Below, piece by piece: positions 21,634 through 30,607 of a stretch of 64,000 nt of DNA (positions are counted from its first letter, which is position 1; the number at the start of each line of letters is the position of its first letter). The position numbers and the translations under genes were made by a program. The stretch spans positions 186,001 through 250,000 of the forward strand of contig NZ_QMDI01000006.1 in the NCBI RefSeq assembly GCF_003336755.1. Direction: 5' to 3'. Under the pieces are notes generated by a model. It had not been told where the DNA came from. It saw nothing but the letters and a program-made list of their open reading frames with translations, and searched no databases. This DNA comes from Elioraea thermophila (ex Habib et al. 2022) (GTDB taxonomy: Bacteria > Pseudomonadota > Alphaproteobacteria > Acetobacterales > Acetobacteraceae).

Positions 21634-22019
21634 TGCCGAAGCCCGTCGAACTGCGCGTCTCCAAGGCCGAGCGCACGCTCACCGTCACCTTCGACGACGG
21701 CGCGCGGTTCGTGCTGCCGGCGGAATATCTGCGGGTGGAAAGCCCCTCGGCCGAGGTGCAGGGCCATGCGCCCGACCAGAAGGTGCTCGTGTGGGGCAAG
21801 GCCGAGGTCGGCATCCTCAAGCTCGAGCCGGTCGGCAACTACGCGGTGCGCATCGTGTTCGACGACCTGCACGACAGCGGGATCTACTCCTGGGACTATC
21901 TCTACGAGCTCGGGCGCGATCACGCCGCGCGCTGGGCCCGCTACCTCGAGGAGCTGGAAGCGGCCGGCAAATCGCGCCACCCGCGCAAGGTCTATCGCGC
22001 CGCCGACCCCTCGGCCTGA
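21633..22019 (+). CDS. DUF971 (gamma-butyrobetaine hydroxylase N-domain-like) protein
   Basis: A 128-residue protein of DUF971, the small domain at the N-terminus of eukaryotic gamma-butyrobetaine hydroxylases that binds zinc there. Recognisable strands are TLTVTFDDGARFVLPAEYLRV and VGNYAVRIVFDDLHDSGIYSWDYLYELG. Stand-alone bacterial members are linked to Fe-S or apo-protein chemistry in some genomes, but no role is proven. Start ATG 21633 or GTG 21630. Its 3' end overlaps the convergent coxL-like gene by 28 bp. Confidence 0.85.
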   Translation: MPKPVELRVSKAERTLTVTFDDGARFVLPAEYLRVESPSAEVQGHAPDQKVLVWGKAEVGILKLEPVGNYAVRIVFDDLHDSGIYSWDYLYELGRDHAARWARYLEELEAAGKSRHPRKVYRAADPSA

Positions 22020-24364
22020 GCCGCGCGGATCGCCCGCCAGACGCGCTCCGGTGTCGCCGGCATGTCGAGGCGCGTCACGCCGAGCGGGCGGAGGGCGTCC
22101 AGCACCGCGTTCATCACCGCGGGCAAGGAGCCCGCACAGCCCGCCTCGCCGCACCCCTTCGCACCGAGCCGGTTCGTGCGCGCCGGCACCGGATGATACG
22201 CGACCCCGATCGGCGGAACATCCGCCGCCCGCGGCAGCGCGTAGTCCATGAAACTGCCCGAGAGCAGCTGCCCCGCCTCGTCGTACACGACGTGCTCGAA
22301 CAGGGCCTGCCCGATGCCCTGTCCGACGCCGCCGTGCACCTGGCCCGCCACGATCAGTGGATTGACCACCGTGCCGAAATCGTTGACCGAAACGTACGAC
22401 ACGACGTCGACCACGCCGGTCTCGGGGTCGATCTCGACTTCCGCCACGTGGCAGCCGTTCGGGAAGGCCGAGGGAGCGGAGTCGAAGACGTGATCGACGT
22501 CGAGCGTGGCGGGCACTCCCTCGCCGGCCAGCCGGCCATCCCGCAGCATGGCGGCGAGATCGAGCAAGGAGACGGAACGATCCGTGCCCACAACGGCAAA
22601 GCGACCTCTCGCGAACGCGATGTCGTCCTCCGCCACCTCGAGGAGATGCGCCGCCGCCTTCCGGCCGCGGGCGATGACGATCTCCGCCGCTTCCAACAGC
22701 GCCGACCCCGAGGCCATCAGCGACTTCGATCCCCCCGTGCCGCCGCCCGCGATCAGGGCATCGGAATCGCCCTGCACGAGGCGGATGCGCTCGGGCGGCA
22801 CGCCGAGGGTGTGGCACAGCAGCTGGGCGAAGGCGGTACGGTGGCCCTGCCCGTAATCGAGCGTGCCGGTGATGATGGTCACGCCGCCGTCGGCATCGAA
22901 GCGGATGCCGCCCATCTCCTTCGCCGGCGGCGCGGTGCATTCGAGATACTGCCCAATCCCCCGCCCCCTGAGCCGCCCGCGCCGTGCGGCCTCGGCGCGC
23001 CGTACCGGGAACCCGTCCCAATCGGCGGTGGCGAGGGCGCGATCGAGGATACGGGCGAAATCCCCGCTGTCGTAGACCGTTCCGGCTGCCGTTCGATGCG
23101 GAAACGCGTCGGCGGCGATGTGGTTGCGGCGCCTGAGGTCCACCGAGTCGATGCCCGTCACCCGCGCCGCCTCCTCGATCAGCCGTTCCATGAAATAGTT
23201 GCCCTCGGGCCGCCCCGCACCGCGATAGGCGGAGACGGGCGAGGTGTTGGTCACCACGCAGCGGGTCACGACCTCGATCAGCGGCGTCGCGTAGACGGAC
23301 TGCACGTTCTTGACGAAGTTGAGCGTGCCCATGAGCGGTGCGACGGTGCCGAGATAGGCCCCCATGTTGGCGAAGGCCGTCAGGCGAACGGCAAGGAATC
23401 GCCCTTCGGCATCGAGCGCGAGTTCGCCCACCACCTCATGATCGCGCCCGTGCTGATCGGAGACGAAGCTTCCCGTGCGCTCGTCCGTCCACTTCACCGG
23501 CCGGCCCGTGAGCCGCGCCGCGTGGAGCAAAGGCACGTATTCCGGATAGGCCGAGGCCTTCATGCCGAATGAGCCGCCGACATGGCCGGTGAGCACGCGC
23601 ACCCGCTCGCGCGGCACGCGCAGGAGGTCATCCGCGAGCTGGTTGCGCAGTCCCCACACCCCTTGCGAGCCGACATGAAGGATGAAGCGTTCGCCCTTGG
23701 CGTCGTATTCGGCGACGGCCGCGCGCGGTTCCATCGCGCAGACGACGACGCGGTTGTTGCGCAAGGCAAGGCGCACGACGTGGGCGGCCGCGGCGAAGGC
23801 GGCCGCGACGGCGTCGCGATCGCCGTAATGGAAGTCGAGCACCACGTTGTCCGGATGGCTGTCGTAGAGCACGGGTGCGCCGGGCGCGACGGCGGCCGAG
23901 GCTTCGGTCACCGCCGGCAGGGGTTCGATGTCGAGCAACACCGCCTCCGCCGCGTCGCGCGCCGCCGCGCGGCTTTCGGCGACGACGCAGGCGACCGGAT
24001 CGCCGACGAAACGGACCTTGTCGGTGGCGAGCGAGGGTCGTTCGGGTCCGCGCATCGGCGACCCATCCGCGTTGGTGAAGGCCATCGTGCAGCGAAGGCT
24101 GCCGTAGCCCGCCTGCGCGAGCTCCTCGCCGGTGATGACCGCGACCACACCCGGCATCGCCCGCGCGGCGGCGAGGTCGATCCCGCGCAGGATGCCGTGC
24201 GCATGCGGGCTGCGCACGAACTGGGCAAAGAGCTGGCCAGGGAGATTGACGTCGTCGGTGTAGCGGCCCTGGCCGGTGAGCAGTGGGGGGTCCTCGAACC
24301 GGCGCAGCGCCGCGCCGATCACCATCCCCCCAAGGCCGGGCTCGGGCAGCGGGCTTTCGGGCAT
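21992..24364 (-). CDS. Molybdenum hydroxylase large subunit, CoxL form II type
   Basis: A 790-residue catalytic subunit of the xanthine oxidase family, binding the molybdopterin cytosine dinucleotide cofactor. The active-site loop is AYRGAGR (residues 379-385), the form II signature. True aerobic CO dehydrogenase (form I) has AYXCSFR with the copper-binding Cys, absent here. The catalytic Glu lies in GCGEAG (about Glu740). GGSFGMK and GQGHRTAFAQ contact the cofactor. No small (2Fe-2S) or medium (FAD) subunit gene is next to it or in the window, which is unusual. A likely maturation operon starts 3 kb away at 27409. The substrate is unknown; purines, aldehydes or other heterocycles are possible. 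Confidence 0.88.
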   Translation of the reverse strand: MPESPLPEPGLGGMVIGAALRRFEDPPLLTGQGRYTDDVNLPGQLFAQFVRSPHAHGILRGIDLAAARAMPGVVAVITGEELAQAGYGSLRCTMAFTNADGSPMRGPERPSLATDKVRFVGDPVACVVAESRAAARDAAEAVLLDIEPLPAVTEASAAVAPGAPVLYDSHPDNVVLDFHYGDRDAVAAAFAAAAHVVRLALRNNRVVVCAMEPRAAVAEYDAKGERFILHVGSQGVWGLRNQLADDLLRVPRERVRVLTGHVGGSFGMKASAYPEYVPLLHAARLTGRPVKWTDERTGSFVSDQHGRDHEVVGELALDAEGRFLAVRLTAFANMGAYLGTVAPLMGTLNFVKNVQSVYATPLIEVVTRCVVTNTSPVSAYRGAGRPEGNYFMERLIEEAARVTGIDSVDLRRRNHIAADAFPHRTAAGTVYDSGDFARILDRALATADWDGFPVRRAEAARRGRLRGRGIGQYLECTAPPAKEMGGIRFDADGGVTIITGTLDYGQGHRTAFAQLLCHTLGVPPERIRLVQGDSDALIAGGGTGGSKSLMASGSALLEAAEIVIARGRKAAAHLLEVAEDDIAFARGRFAVVGTDRSVSLLDLAAMLRDGRLAGEGVPATLDVDHVFDSAPSAFPNGCHVAEVEIDPETGVVDVVSYVSVNDFGTVVNPLIVAGQVHGGVGQGIGQALFEHVVYDEAGQLLSGSFMDYALPRAADVPPIGVAYHPVPARTNRLGAKGCGEAGCAGSLPAVMNAVLDALRPLGVTRLDMPATPERVWRAIRAAQAEGSAAR

Positions 24365-24430
24365 GTCTCTCCCCTCGTCATCGCGCCGATGACAGATGCG
24401 ATCGAACTGCAGACTTGGCCAGGGCCAGGC

Positions 24431-24805
24431 TCAGGTTTCCGCGCGGAACGCATCGGCGATGCGGCGCACCGTGCCGTCGCGCCCCACCACCATCAGGTCG
24501 AACCGGATCTCCTCGCCGAACCACGTCGGTTCCTCGGCCATCAGCGCTTCGGCGGCGGCAAGAAGCCGGCCGCGTTGCCGGGGCGAGAGGGCGAAGGCCG
24601 CCTCGGCCGCGCGCGCCCGCCCCTTCACCTCGACGATCACGGTGAGCGGCCCTCGTCGCGCAACGAGATCGATCTCGCCCGCCGCGGTGCGACGGCGTCG
24701 CGCCAGCACGGTGAAGCCCTCCGCCGCCAACGCGGCAGCGCAGCGCTCCTCCGCCGCGCGGCCGTAACGTTCCCCGCCCGCACCGCGACGACGCGTCGTC
24801 TCCAT
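24431..24805 (-). CDS. yraN: YraN family (UPF0102) nuclease-like protein
   Basis: A 124-residue protein with the UPF0102 fold of the restriction-endonuclease superfamily: GERYGRAAEERCAAALAAEG, then GEIDLVARRG, then VIVEVKGR, with the D..E.K metal-binding pattern. The biological role is unproven. ATG 24805 is chosen; GTG 24811 is an alternative. It lies 14 bp downstream of the PrpB-like gene on the same strand, so the two are probably co-transcribed. Confidence 0.85.
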   Translation of the reverse strand: METTRRRGAGGERYGRAAEERCAAALAAEGFTVLARRRRTAAGEIDLVARRGPLTVIVEVKGRARAAEAAFALSPRQRGRLLAAAEALMAEEPTWFGEEIRFDLMVVGRDGTVRRIADAFRAET

Positions 24806-24819
24806 CGGCACCCGGGCCG

Positions 24820-25743
24820 CTACTCGGCGGCCGGGCGCAGCTCGGGCGGCAGCACGGTGGCGGCGATCGAACCGTCCAGCGCCTCGTACTCGGCAAGCCG
24901 GATCGCGGCGTAGAGTTCCGCCCGCGTCTGCATGCGATCGAGCATGGCGGTGGTGCCGCCGTCGCGGCGGATGGTGGCGTAGAGCTCGGCCACCGCCTTC
25001 GCTGCCACGCGCAGGCTGGAGGCGGGCCAGATGATCATGCGATAGCCCAGGGCCTCGAACTCGGCGGCCGACATGTAAGGCGTGCGGCCGAATTCCGTCA
25101 TGTTGGCGAGCAGGGGTGCGTCCACCGCCTCGGCGAAGCGGGCGAACTCCTCGCGGCTGGTCAGCGCCTCGGGAAAGATCGCATCCGCTCCGGCCTCGAG
25201 ATAGAGTTTCGCGCGCGCCACCGCTGCCTCGAAGCCCTCGACGGCGGCGGCGTCCGTGCGGGCGATGACGAACAGATGCCGCGCGGCACGCTTCGCCGCC
25301 GCCACCTTGGCCGCCATCTCGGCCGGTTCGACCAGCTTCTTGCCGTTGAGGTGTCCGCACTTCTTCGGCAGTTCCTGGTCCTCGATATGTACCGCGGCCG
25401 CGCCGGCCTCCTCGAAGGCGCGCACCATGTGCATCGCGTTCAGCACGCCGCCATAGCCGGTGTCGCCATCGACCAGGACGGGAAGCCCCGAGGCGCGCGT
25501 GATGGTCCTGATGAAGAAACAGACCTCGTCGACGGTGAGGATCCCCAAGTCGGGCAGGCCCATCGAGGCGCTCATCGCCGCTCCCGAGAGGTAGAGCGCC
25601 TCGAACCCCGCGTCGCGCGCGAGAATGGCGGCAAGCCCGTTATGCGCCCCCGGCATCTGCAGGATGCCCCCGCGCGCGAGCAGGGCGCGGAAGCGCGTGC
25701 CGGCAGGTTCGGTCGGCAGCGTTGCGGCGTCGAGATAGGGCAT
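24820..25743 (-). CDS. Isocitrate lyase/PEP mutase family protein, methylisocitrate lyase-like
   Basis: A 307-residue TIM-barrel enzyme of the ICL/PEPM superfamily. It has the KKCGH catalytic loop (ELPKKCGHLNGKKLV) and the metal site VDGDTGYGG and HIEDQ, which match methylisocitrate lyase (2-methylisocitrate to pyruvate and succinate). No prpC (2-methylcitrate synthase) or prpD is in the window, so PrpB function is inferred from motif only. Other family members split oxaloacetate-like or 2,3-dimethylmalate substrates. ATG 25743. Confidence 0.8.
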   Translation of the reverse strand: MPYLDAATLPTEPAGTRFRALLARGGILQMPGAHNGLAAILARDAGFEALYLSGAAMSASMGLPDLGILTVDEVCFFIRTITRASGLPVLVDGDTGYGGVLNAMHMVRAFEEAGAAAVHIEDQELPKKCGHLNGKKLVEPAEMAAKVAAAKRAARHLFVIARTDAAAVEGFEAAVARAKLYLEAGADAIFPEALTSREEFARFAEAVDAPLLANMTEFGRTPYMSAAEFEALGYRMIIWPASSLRVAAKAVAELYATIRRDGGTTAMLDRMQTRAELYAAIRLAEYEALDGSIAATVLPPELRPAAE

Positions 25744-25837
25744 GGCGGCCTTTCCTTCTGCGCGAGAACGAGCCTAGCGAAGGCCGCGGCGCAGGACAAA
25801 GCCCCGCGCCATGCGGGCGATCGTGCCGGCAGCGGCC

Positions 25838-27271
25838 TCAGCGGTAGAAGATCACGGTCAGCAGGGCGAAGCAGGGCAAGAGGAACACCGCCGCCCAACC
25901 GCAATAGCCGAAGAAGGAGGGCATCTTGACGCCTTGCTCCTCGGCGATGGCGCGCACCATGAAGTTCGGCGCATTGCCGATGTAGGAGTTGGCCCCCATG
26001 AACACCGCGCCGGCGGAGATCGCGCCGAGGACCTTGGCGAGCGGGCCCATGAGAACCTCGGCATCGCCGCCGGCGAGATTGAAGAAGATCAGGTAGGTCG
26101 GTGCGTTGTCGAGGAAGGAAGAGAGGCCGCCCGTCAGCCAGAAGTACATCGCGGGGTTGGGCGTGCCGTCGGGGTTGCTGGTGAGGGCCACGAGCCAGGC
26201 GAGCGCGCCCTCAGGGCCTGCGCGCAGGATGGCGATGGCCGGGATGATGGTGACGAAGATCGCGGCGAACACCTTCGCCACCTCGATCATCGCGCCCCAG
26301 GTGAAGCCGTTGGCGTTGCGCACCAGAACGGGCGTCGCCCAGATCGAGTAGGCAGCGATCGCCAGCAGCAGGAAATCGCCGACCACGACCTCGATCACGA
26401 TCTCCTGCTTGAGGAACGTCACCGCGCCGGGGTGCCACACGCCTTCCATCAGGACGACGAGCACGACGAGCATCAGGAGCGGGATGTTCACCCCGCCCTG
26501 AATCCGCAGTGGCTCCACGGGGCCCGCCACCTCGCGGATCTCATCGGCCTCCCGCCGGAAGTAGCGCACGTCCATGGTGTGGTAGGCGAGCAGCAGCAGG
26601 GCGACGAGCAGGAACATCGGCGCGAAGAGGTGCTGCGTCGGCCAGAAGAACGACACCCCCTTGAGGAAGCCGAGGAACAGCGGCGGGTCGCCGAGCGGGG
26701 TGAGCGCTCCGCCAATGTTGGAGACGAGGAAGATGAAAAAGATCATCGTGTGCGCGCGGTGCTTGCGGTCGCGATTGGCCCGCAGCACGGGGCGCACCAG
26801 CAGCATCGAGGCTCCGGTCGTCCCGGTCAGCGAGGCGATCGCGGTGCCGATGGCGAGCAGTGCCGTGTTGGTGCCCGGCGTGCCGCGCAGCGTCCCCGCC
26901 ACGTGCACGCCGCCCGCCACCGTGAACAGCGCGAACAGCAGGATGATGAACGGGATGTATTCGAGGAAAACCGTGTGCAGGACGACATCGACCACCGCAT
27001 CGAAGCCGAACCGGATCGTCGCCGGCACGAGAAAGGCGAGCGCCCAGCCGAGCATGACGAGGCCGTACACGCGATGCCACAGATGCGGCGCGACGAGGGG
27101 GATGATGGCGATCGACAGCAGCACGCCGGCGAAGGGCACCACCCACCACAGCGAGAGGGTGCGCGCGTCGATCGCGCTCTCCGCCGCCGCGGCCGGAGAG
27201 CAGAGGCCGACGAGGACGACGAGGGCGAGCCCGACCACGGCAGGCGGACGGAGACGGGGAAGCGGGGGCAT
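25838..27271 (-). CDS. NhaD-type sodium/proton antiporter
   Basis: A 477-residue membrane protein of the ion transporter superfamily. A signal-like first helix ends at about residue 28 (VVLVGLCSPAAAAE); about twelve further helices follow, with the paired hairpin motifs ASLTGTTGASMLLVRP and SNIGGALTPLGDPPLF, and the second copy SSFLDNAPTYLIFFNLAGG and GANSYIGNAPNFMV. These match NhaD antiporters. It probably exports sodium (or lithium) in exchange for protons across the inner membrane. ATG 27271. The spacer to the divergent coxG is 137 bp. Confidence 0.82.
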   Translation of the reverse strand: MPPLPRLRPPAVVGLALVVLVGLCSPAAAAESAIDARTLSLWWVVPFAGVLLSIAIIPLVAPHLWHRVYGLVMLGWALAFLVPATIRFGFDAVVDVVLHTVFLEYIPFIILLFALFTVAGGVHVAGTLRGTPGTNTALLAIGTAIASLTGTTGASMLLVRPVLRANRDRKHRAHTMIFFIFLVSNIGGALTPLGDPPLFLGFLKGVSFFWPTQHLFAPMFLLVALLLLAYHTMDVRYFRREADEIREVAGPVEPLRIQGGVNIPLLMLVVLVVLMEGVWHPGAVTFLKQEIVIEVVVGDFLLLAIAAYSIWATPVLVRNANGFTWGAMIEVAKVFAAIFVTIIPAIAILRAGPEGALAWLVALTSNPDGTPNPAMYFWLTGGLSSFLDNAPTYLIFFNLAGGDAEVLMGPLAKVLGAISAGAVFMGANSYIGNAPNFMVRAIAEEQGVKMPSFFGYCGWAAVFLLPCFALLTVIFYR

Positions 27272-27408
27272 CACGACGGAGGGGACGTTTCGTTGACGGG
27301 CCGGCACCCTAGCGCGCCGGTGATCGGCGACAAGGGCGAGCCTGCCTTGCCGGTCCTTCCCCTCAGGGCTATAGGGCTTTGCTCCCACTCCCGCAGCGAG
27401 GTTCACCC

Positions 27409-28008
27409 ATGGAAATGACGGGCGAGCGGCGTATCCCTGCGCCGCGGGACAAGGTCTGGCAGGCCCTGAACGACCCTGCCGTGCTGAAGGACAGCCTTCC
27501 AGGCTGCGAATTCATCGAAGCTGCGGGCGACAACCAGTACAATGCACGCTTGGCGCTGAAGATCGGGCCGATGTACGCCCGCTTCTCCGGCACCGTCACC
27601 CTCTCCGACATCGACCCGCCGAACGGTTACACGCTGACCGGCGAAGGCCAGGGCGGGGTCGCCGGCTTCGCCAAGGGCACGGCGCGGGTGCGGCTCGCCG
27701 AGGACGGCCCCGACGCCACCATCCTCACCTACCACGTCAACGCTCAGGTCGGCGGCAAGATCGCCCAACTCGGGGCACGGCTGATCGACAGCACGGCGAA
27801 GAACCTGAGCGATCAGTTCTTCACCCGCTTCGCCAATCGCGTCGCCCCGCCCCCGCCCGCGCCGGAAGAGGCGCCCCCCGCGGCGGCCGAAGCGCAAGCC
27901 AAGGGCGTCGCCGGCATCGATTGGAAGGCGGAACTCGCCGCCCAGCCGCTGTGGGTGAAAATCTCGATCGCGGTCTGGGTGCTGATCGTGCTGATGATGG
28001 TGCTGTGA
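27409..28008 (+). CDS. coxG: CoxG-type membrane-anchor protein
   Basis: A 199-residue protein. The SRPBCC-fold CoxG domain (residues 1-145) shows the conserved KVWQALNDPAVLKDSLPGCE, GPMYARFSGTVTL and AQVGGKIAQLGARL. A Pro/Ala linker and a single C-terminal helix (WVKISIAVWVLIVLMMVL) follow. In Oligotropha, CoxG recruits CO dehydrogenase to the inner membrane. Here it opens a maturation operon whose likely client is the form II CoxL-type enzyme at 21992. Start ATG 27409. The stop overlaps the start of a small membrane peptide gene. Confidence 0.88.
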   Translation: MEMTGERRIPAPRDKVWQALNDPAVLKDSLPGCEFIEAAGDNQYNARLALKIGPMYARFSGTVTLSDIDPPNGYTLTGEGQGGVAGFAKGTARVRLAEDGPDATILTYHVNAQVGGKIAQLGARLIDSTAKNLSDQFFTRFANRVAPPPPAPEEAPPAAAEAQAKGVAGIDWKAELAAQPLWVKISIAVWVLIVLMMVL

Positions 28009-28136
28009 GCGAGCCGGCGGCCGGGCCATCCCGGCAAACGCCACCGGATGGCCGCCGCCTGCCCTTGCCTGCCTGGGTTGCCCTCGTCATCGTGCTGACG
28101 GGGCTGTTCCTCGCGCTTGGCCACGCGCTCGGCTAG
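28005..28136 (+). CDS. 43-residue single-span membrane peptide in the cox operon
   Basis: A short reading frame starts at GTG 28005, overlapping the coxG stop (GTGA), and ends 9 bp before the coxD start. It encodes a polar Pro-rich head of about 22 residues and one hydrophobic helix (LPAWVALVIVLTGLFLALGH). The overlap, the position and a clean membrane helix argue for a real gene. I know no named family. It could help hold the CoxG/CoxD/CoxE machinery at the membrane. Confidence 0.55.
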   Translation: MSEPAAGPSRQTPPDGRRLPLPAWVALVIVLTGLFLALGHALG

Positions 28137-28145
28137 AGAACGCGC

Positions 28146-29051
28146 ATGGACGGAACCACCTCCATCCCTTCCGGCGTCGACGAGACGATCGCGCTGCTCG
28201 CGCGCGGCGACTATGTCGCCGACCGCGCGCTCGGCACCGCCGTGCACCTCGCCTTGGCCATGCAGCGGCCGCTGTTCCTCGAGGGCGAGGCGGGCGTGGG
28301 CAAGACCGAGATCGCCAAGGTGCTGGCGCGCACGCTGGGGCGTCGCCTCGTTCGCCTGCAGTGCTACGATGGGCTCGATCTCGCCTCGGCCCTCTACGAT
28401 TGGAACTACACGCGCCAACTGCTGGAGATCCGGCTCGCCGAAGCGGCCGGGGAGCGCGACAAGGACCGCCTCGCGCGCGGCATCTTCGACCGCCGGTTCC
28501 TGATCGAACGCCCCCTCCTGCAGGCGATCAGCCCAGAAGGCGGCCCTGCCGTGCTCTTGATCGACGAGCTCGACCGCGCGGACGAGCCCTTCGAGGCCTT
28601 CCTGCTCGAACTGCTGGCGGACTGGCAGGTGACCATCCCCGAACTCGGCACCATCCGCGCCGCCGAACCGCCGGTGGTGATCATCACCTCCAACCGCACG
28701 CGCGAGATCCATGACGCGCTGCGCCGCCGCTGCCTGTACCATTGGGTCGATTTCCCCGATGCCGCGCGCGAACGCGCCATCCTCGCACTGAAAGCGCCGC
28801 AGGCCGGCGAACGCCTCGCGCACCAGGTGGTCGCCTTCGTGCAGCGCCTGCGCCGGATGGACCTGTTCAAGATGCCCGGCGTGGCCGAGACGATCGACTG
28901 GTGTGCCGCACTCGCGCATCTGGATGCGACCGAACTCGACCCCGCGCGCGTCGACGAGACGCTCGGCGTGCTGTTGAAGTACCAGGACGACATCGCGCGC
29001 ATCCGCGGCGAACAGGCGGCGGCCCTGGTGGCGGAAGCGCGCGCGCAGTAG
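28146..29051 (+). CDS. coxD: MoxR-type AAA+ ATPase CoxD
   Basis: A 301-residue AAA+ ATPase. Walker A is EGEAGVGKTE (about residues 46-55), Walker B is VLLIDELDRAD, and sensor 1 Asn lies in VVIITSNRT. CoxD of the CO dehydrogenase system is a MoxR chaperone needed to build the enzyme's metal site. It works with a VWA partner, and the coxE gene follows 30 bp downstream. For a form II enzyme without copper, the activity is more likely general cofactor insertion or sulfuration, an inference. Confidence 0.9.
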   Translation: MDGTTSIPSGVDETIALLARGDYVADRALGTAVHLALAMQRPLFLEGEAGVGKTEIAKVLARTLGRRLVRLQCYDGLDLASALYDWNYTRQLLEIRLAEAAGERDKDRLARGIFDRRFLIERPLLQAISPEGGPAVLLIDELDRADEPFEAFLLELLADWQVTIPELGTIRAAEPPVVIITSNRTREIHDALRRRCLYHWVDFPDAARERAILALKAPQAGERLAHQVVAFVQRLRRMDLFKMPGVAETIDWCAALAHLDATELDPARVDETLGVLLKYQDDIARIRGEQAAALVAEARAQ

Positions 29052-29081
29052 CGAAAGCGACGCGGGCGGGAGGGCGGCGGG

Positions 29082-30287
29082 ATGATCGCGGCCGGCGAAC
29101 GGTCCGGGCGCATCCCCCTCAACGTGATGCACTTCGCGCGCCTCTTGCGCCGCGCCGGGCTGCCCGTCGGCCCGGGCCAGATCCTCGACGCCACCGAGGC
29201 GCTCGGCCACATCGACCTCACCCGGCGGGCCGACGTGCACGCCGCGTTGCGCGCAGTGATGGCGGTGCGGCGCGAGCAGTGGGAGGTGTTCGACGCCGCC
29301 TTCGCCCTGTTCTGGCGCAACCCCGACCGCGACGCGGCGGAGGCGATGATGGCCGCCCTCGAGGGCCTGCGCCGCCCGGCCGAGCCAACGAAGGCCAAGC
29401 CGGGGTCCCGCCGTGCCTCGGAAGCTTTCGCCGAAACGACACGGCGGCGGAGCGAAGCGCCACCTCAGCGCGAGGAGACCCGGATCGACGCCTTCCTCGC
29501 CGTGTCGGATCAGGAACGGCTGCGCCGGATGGACTTCGAGGCGATGGGCGAGGCCGAGATCCGCGCCGCGCGCGAGGCGATCCGCCGCCTTCGCCTGCCG
29601 CTCGACGCCATTCCCTCGCGCCGCTTCCGTCCCGACCCGCAAGGGCCGCGGGCGGATCTGCGCGCGACACTGCGCAAATCGCTGCGGGAAGGCGGGGCGC
29701 TGGTCGAGATCGCGCGGCAGAGGCGGCGCACGCGCACGCCCCCTCTCGTCGCGCTCTGCGACATCTCCGGCAGCATGGGCCGCTACGCGCCGATGCTGCT
29801 CCATTTCCTGCACGCCGTCGCCTCGACGCGCACCCGCACGCACGTGTTCCTGTTCGGCACGCGGCTCACCAACATCACGCGCGCGCTGCGTCACCGCGAC
29901 CCGGAAGCGGCCTTCGCCATGGTCGCCGCGCTGGTCCCCGATTGGTCGGGTGGGACGCGGATCGGCGAGGCGATCGCGCGCTTCAACCGCGACTGGGCAC
30001 GCCGCGTGCTCGGCCAGGGGGCGGTGGTGCTGCTGATCACCGACGGGCTCGACCGCGAGGGCGGGACGGGTCTCGCCGAGGCGATGGACCGGCTGCACCG
30101 TTCCTGCCGCCGCCTGATCTGGCTCAACCCGCTCTTGCGCTACGAGGGGTTCGAACCTCGCGCGGCGGGGATCCGTGCCATGCTGCCGCACGTGGACGAC
30201 TTCCGGCCCGCGCACAATATCGAGAGCATCGAGGCGCTGGTGCGGATCCTCTCCGCACCGGCCGGTCCGCGGAGGAAGGCGGCATGA
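29082..30287 (+). CDS. coxE: VWA-domain protein CoxE
   Basis: A 401-residue protein with a helical N-terminal half and a C-terminal von Willebrand A domain. The metal-ion site is DISGSMGRY, followed by TNITRAL and LITDGLDRE. CoxE-type proteins partner with CoxD in maturation of molybdenum hydroxylases. The stop overlaps the start of the next gene (ATGA), so the four genes from here to 32963 look translationally coupled. Confidence 0.9.
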   Translation: MIAAGERSGRIPLNVMHFARLLRRAGLPVGPGQILDATEALGHIDLTRRADVHAALRAVMAVRREQWEVFDAAFALFWRNPDRDAAEAMMAALEGLRRPAEPTKAKPGSRRASEAFAETTRRRSEAPPQREETRIDAFLAVSDQERLRRMDFEAMGEAEIRAAREAIRRLRLPLDAIPSRRFRPDPQGPRADLRATLRKSLREGGALVEIARQRRRTRTPPLVALCDISGSMGRYAPMLLHFLHAVASTRTRTHVFLFGTRLTNITRALRHRDPEAAFAMVAALVPDWSGGTRIGEAIARFNRDWARRVLGQGAVVLLITDGLDREGGTGLAEAMDRLHRSCRRLIWLNPLLRYEGFEPRAAGIRAMLPHVDDFRPAHNIESIEALVRILSAPAGPRRKAA

Positions 30288-30607
30288 CGGAGGAAACGGA
30301 GGACGTGCTCGCCATCGCTGGGCGTTGGGTGGCGGAAGGCGAAACGGTGGCCCTCGCCACCGTGGTCGAGACCTGGGGCTCTTCGCCGCGCCCGCCCGGA
30401 TCTCGGCTTGCCATCACCGCCTCCGGCCGCCTTGCCGGCTCAGTCTCGGGCGGCTGCATCGAAGGCGCGGTGGCCGAGGCCGCGCGCGCGGTGATGGCGA
30501 GCGGGCGGCCGCAGCTGCTCACGTTCGGCGTCACCAACGAGCGCGCCTGGGAAGTCGGGCTCGCCTGCGGCGGCACCGTCACCGTGTTCGTCGAGAAGCT
30601 CGCATGA
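30284..30607 (+). CDS. XdhC/CoxI N-terminal domain protein
   Basis: A 107-residue protein equal to the N-terminal domain of XdhC (PF02625): ALATVVETWGSSPRPPGSRLAI and GSVSGGCIEGAVAEAA, with the conserved Cys in SGGCIEG and another in LACGGTV. Full-length XdhC binds molybdenum cofactor and delivers it, sulfurated, to the hydroxylase. Here the Rossmann half is a separate gene starting at 30604, overlapping by ATGA. Such a split is known in cox-type clusters. Confidence 0.88.
   Translation: MTEETEDVLAIAGRWVAEGETVALATVVETWGSSPRPPGSRLAITASGRLAGSVSGGCIEGAVAEAARAVMASGRPQLLTFGVTNERAWEVGLACGGTVTVFVEKLA

Noticed and set aside
21992-24364. Aerobic CO dehydrogenase (form I CoxL)
   Set aside because: The active-site loop is AYRGAGR, not AYXCSFR; the copper-binding Cys is absent, so CO oxidation is not supported despite the cox-type maturation genes.
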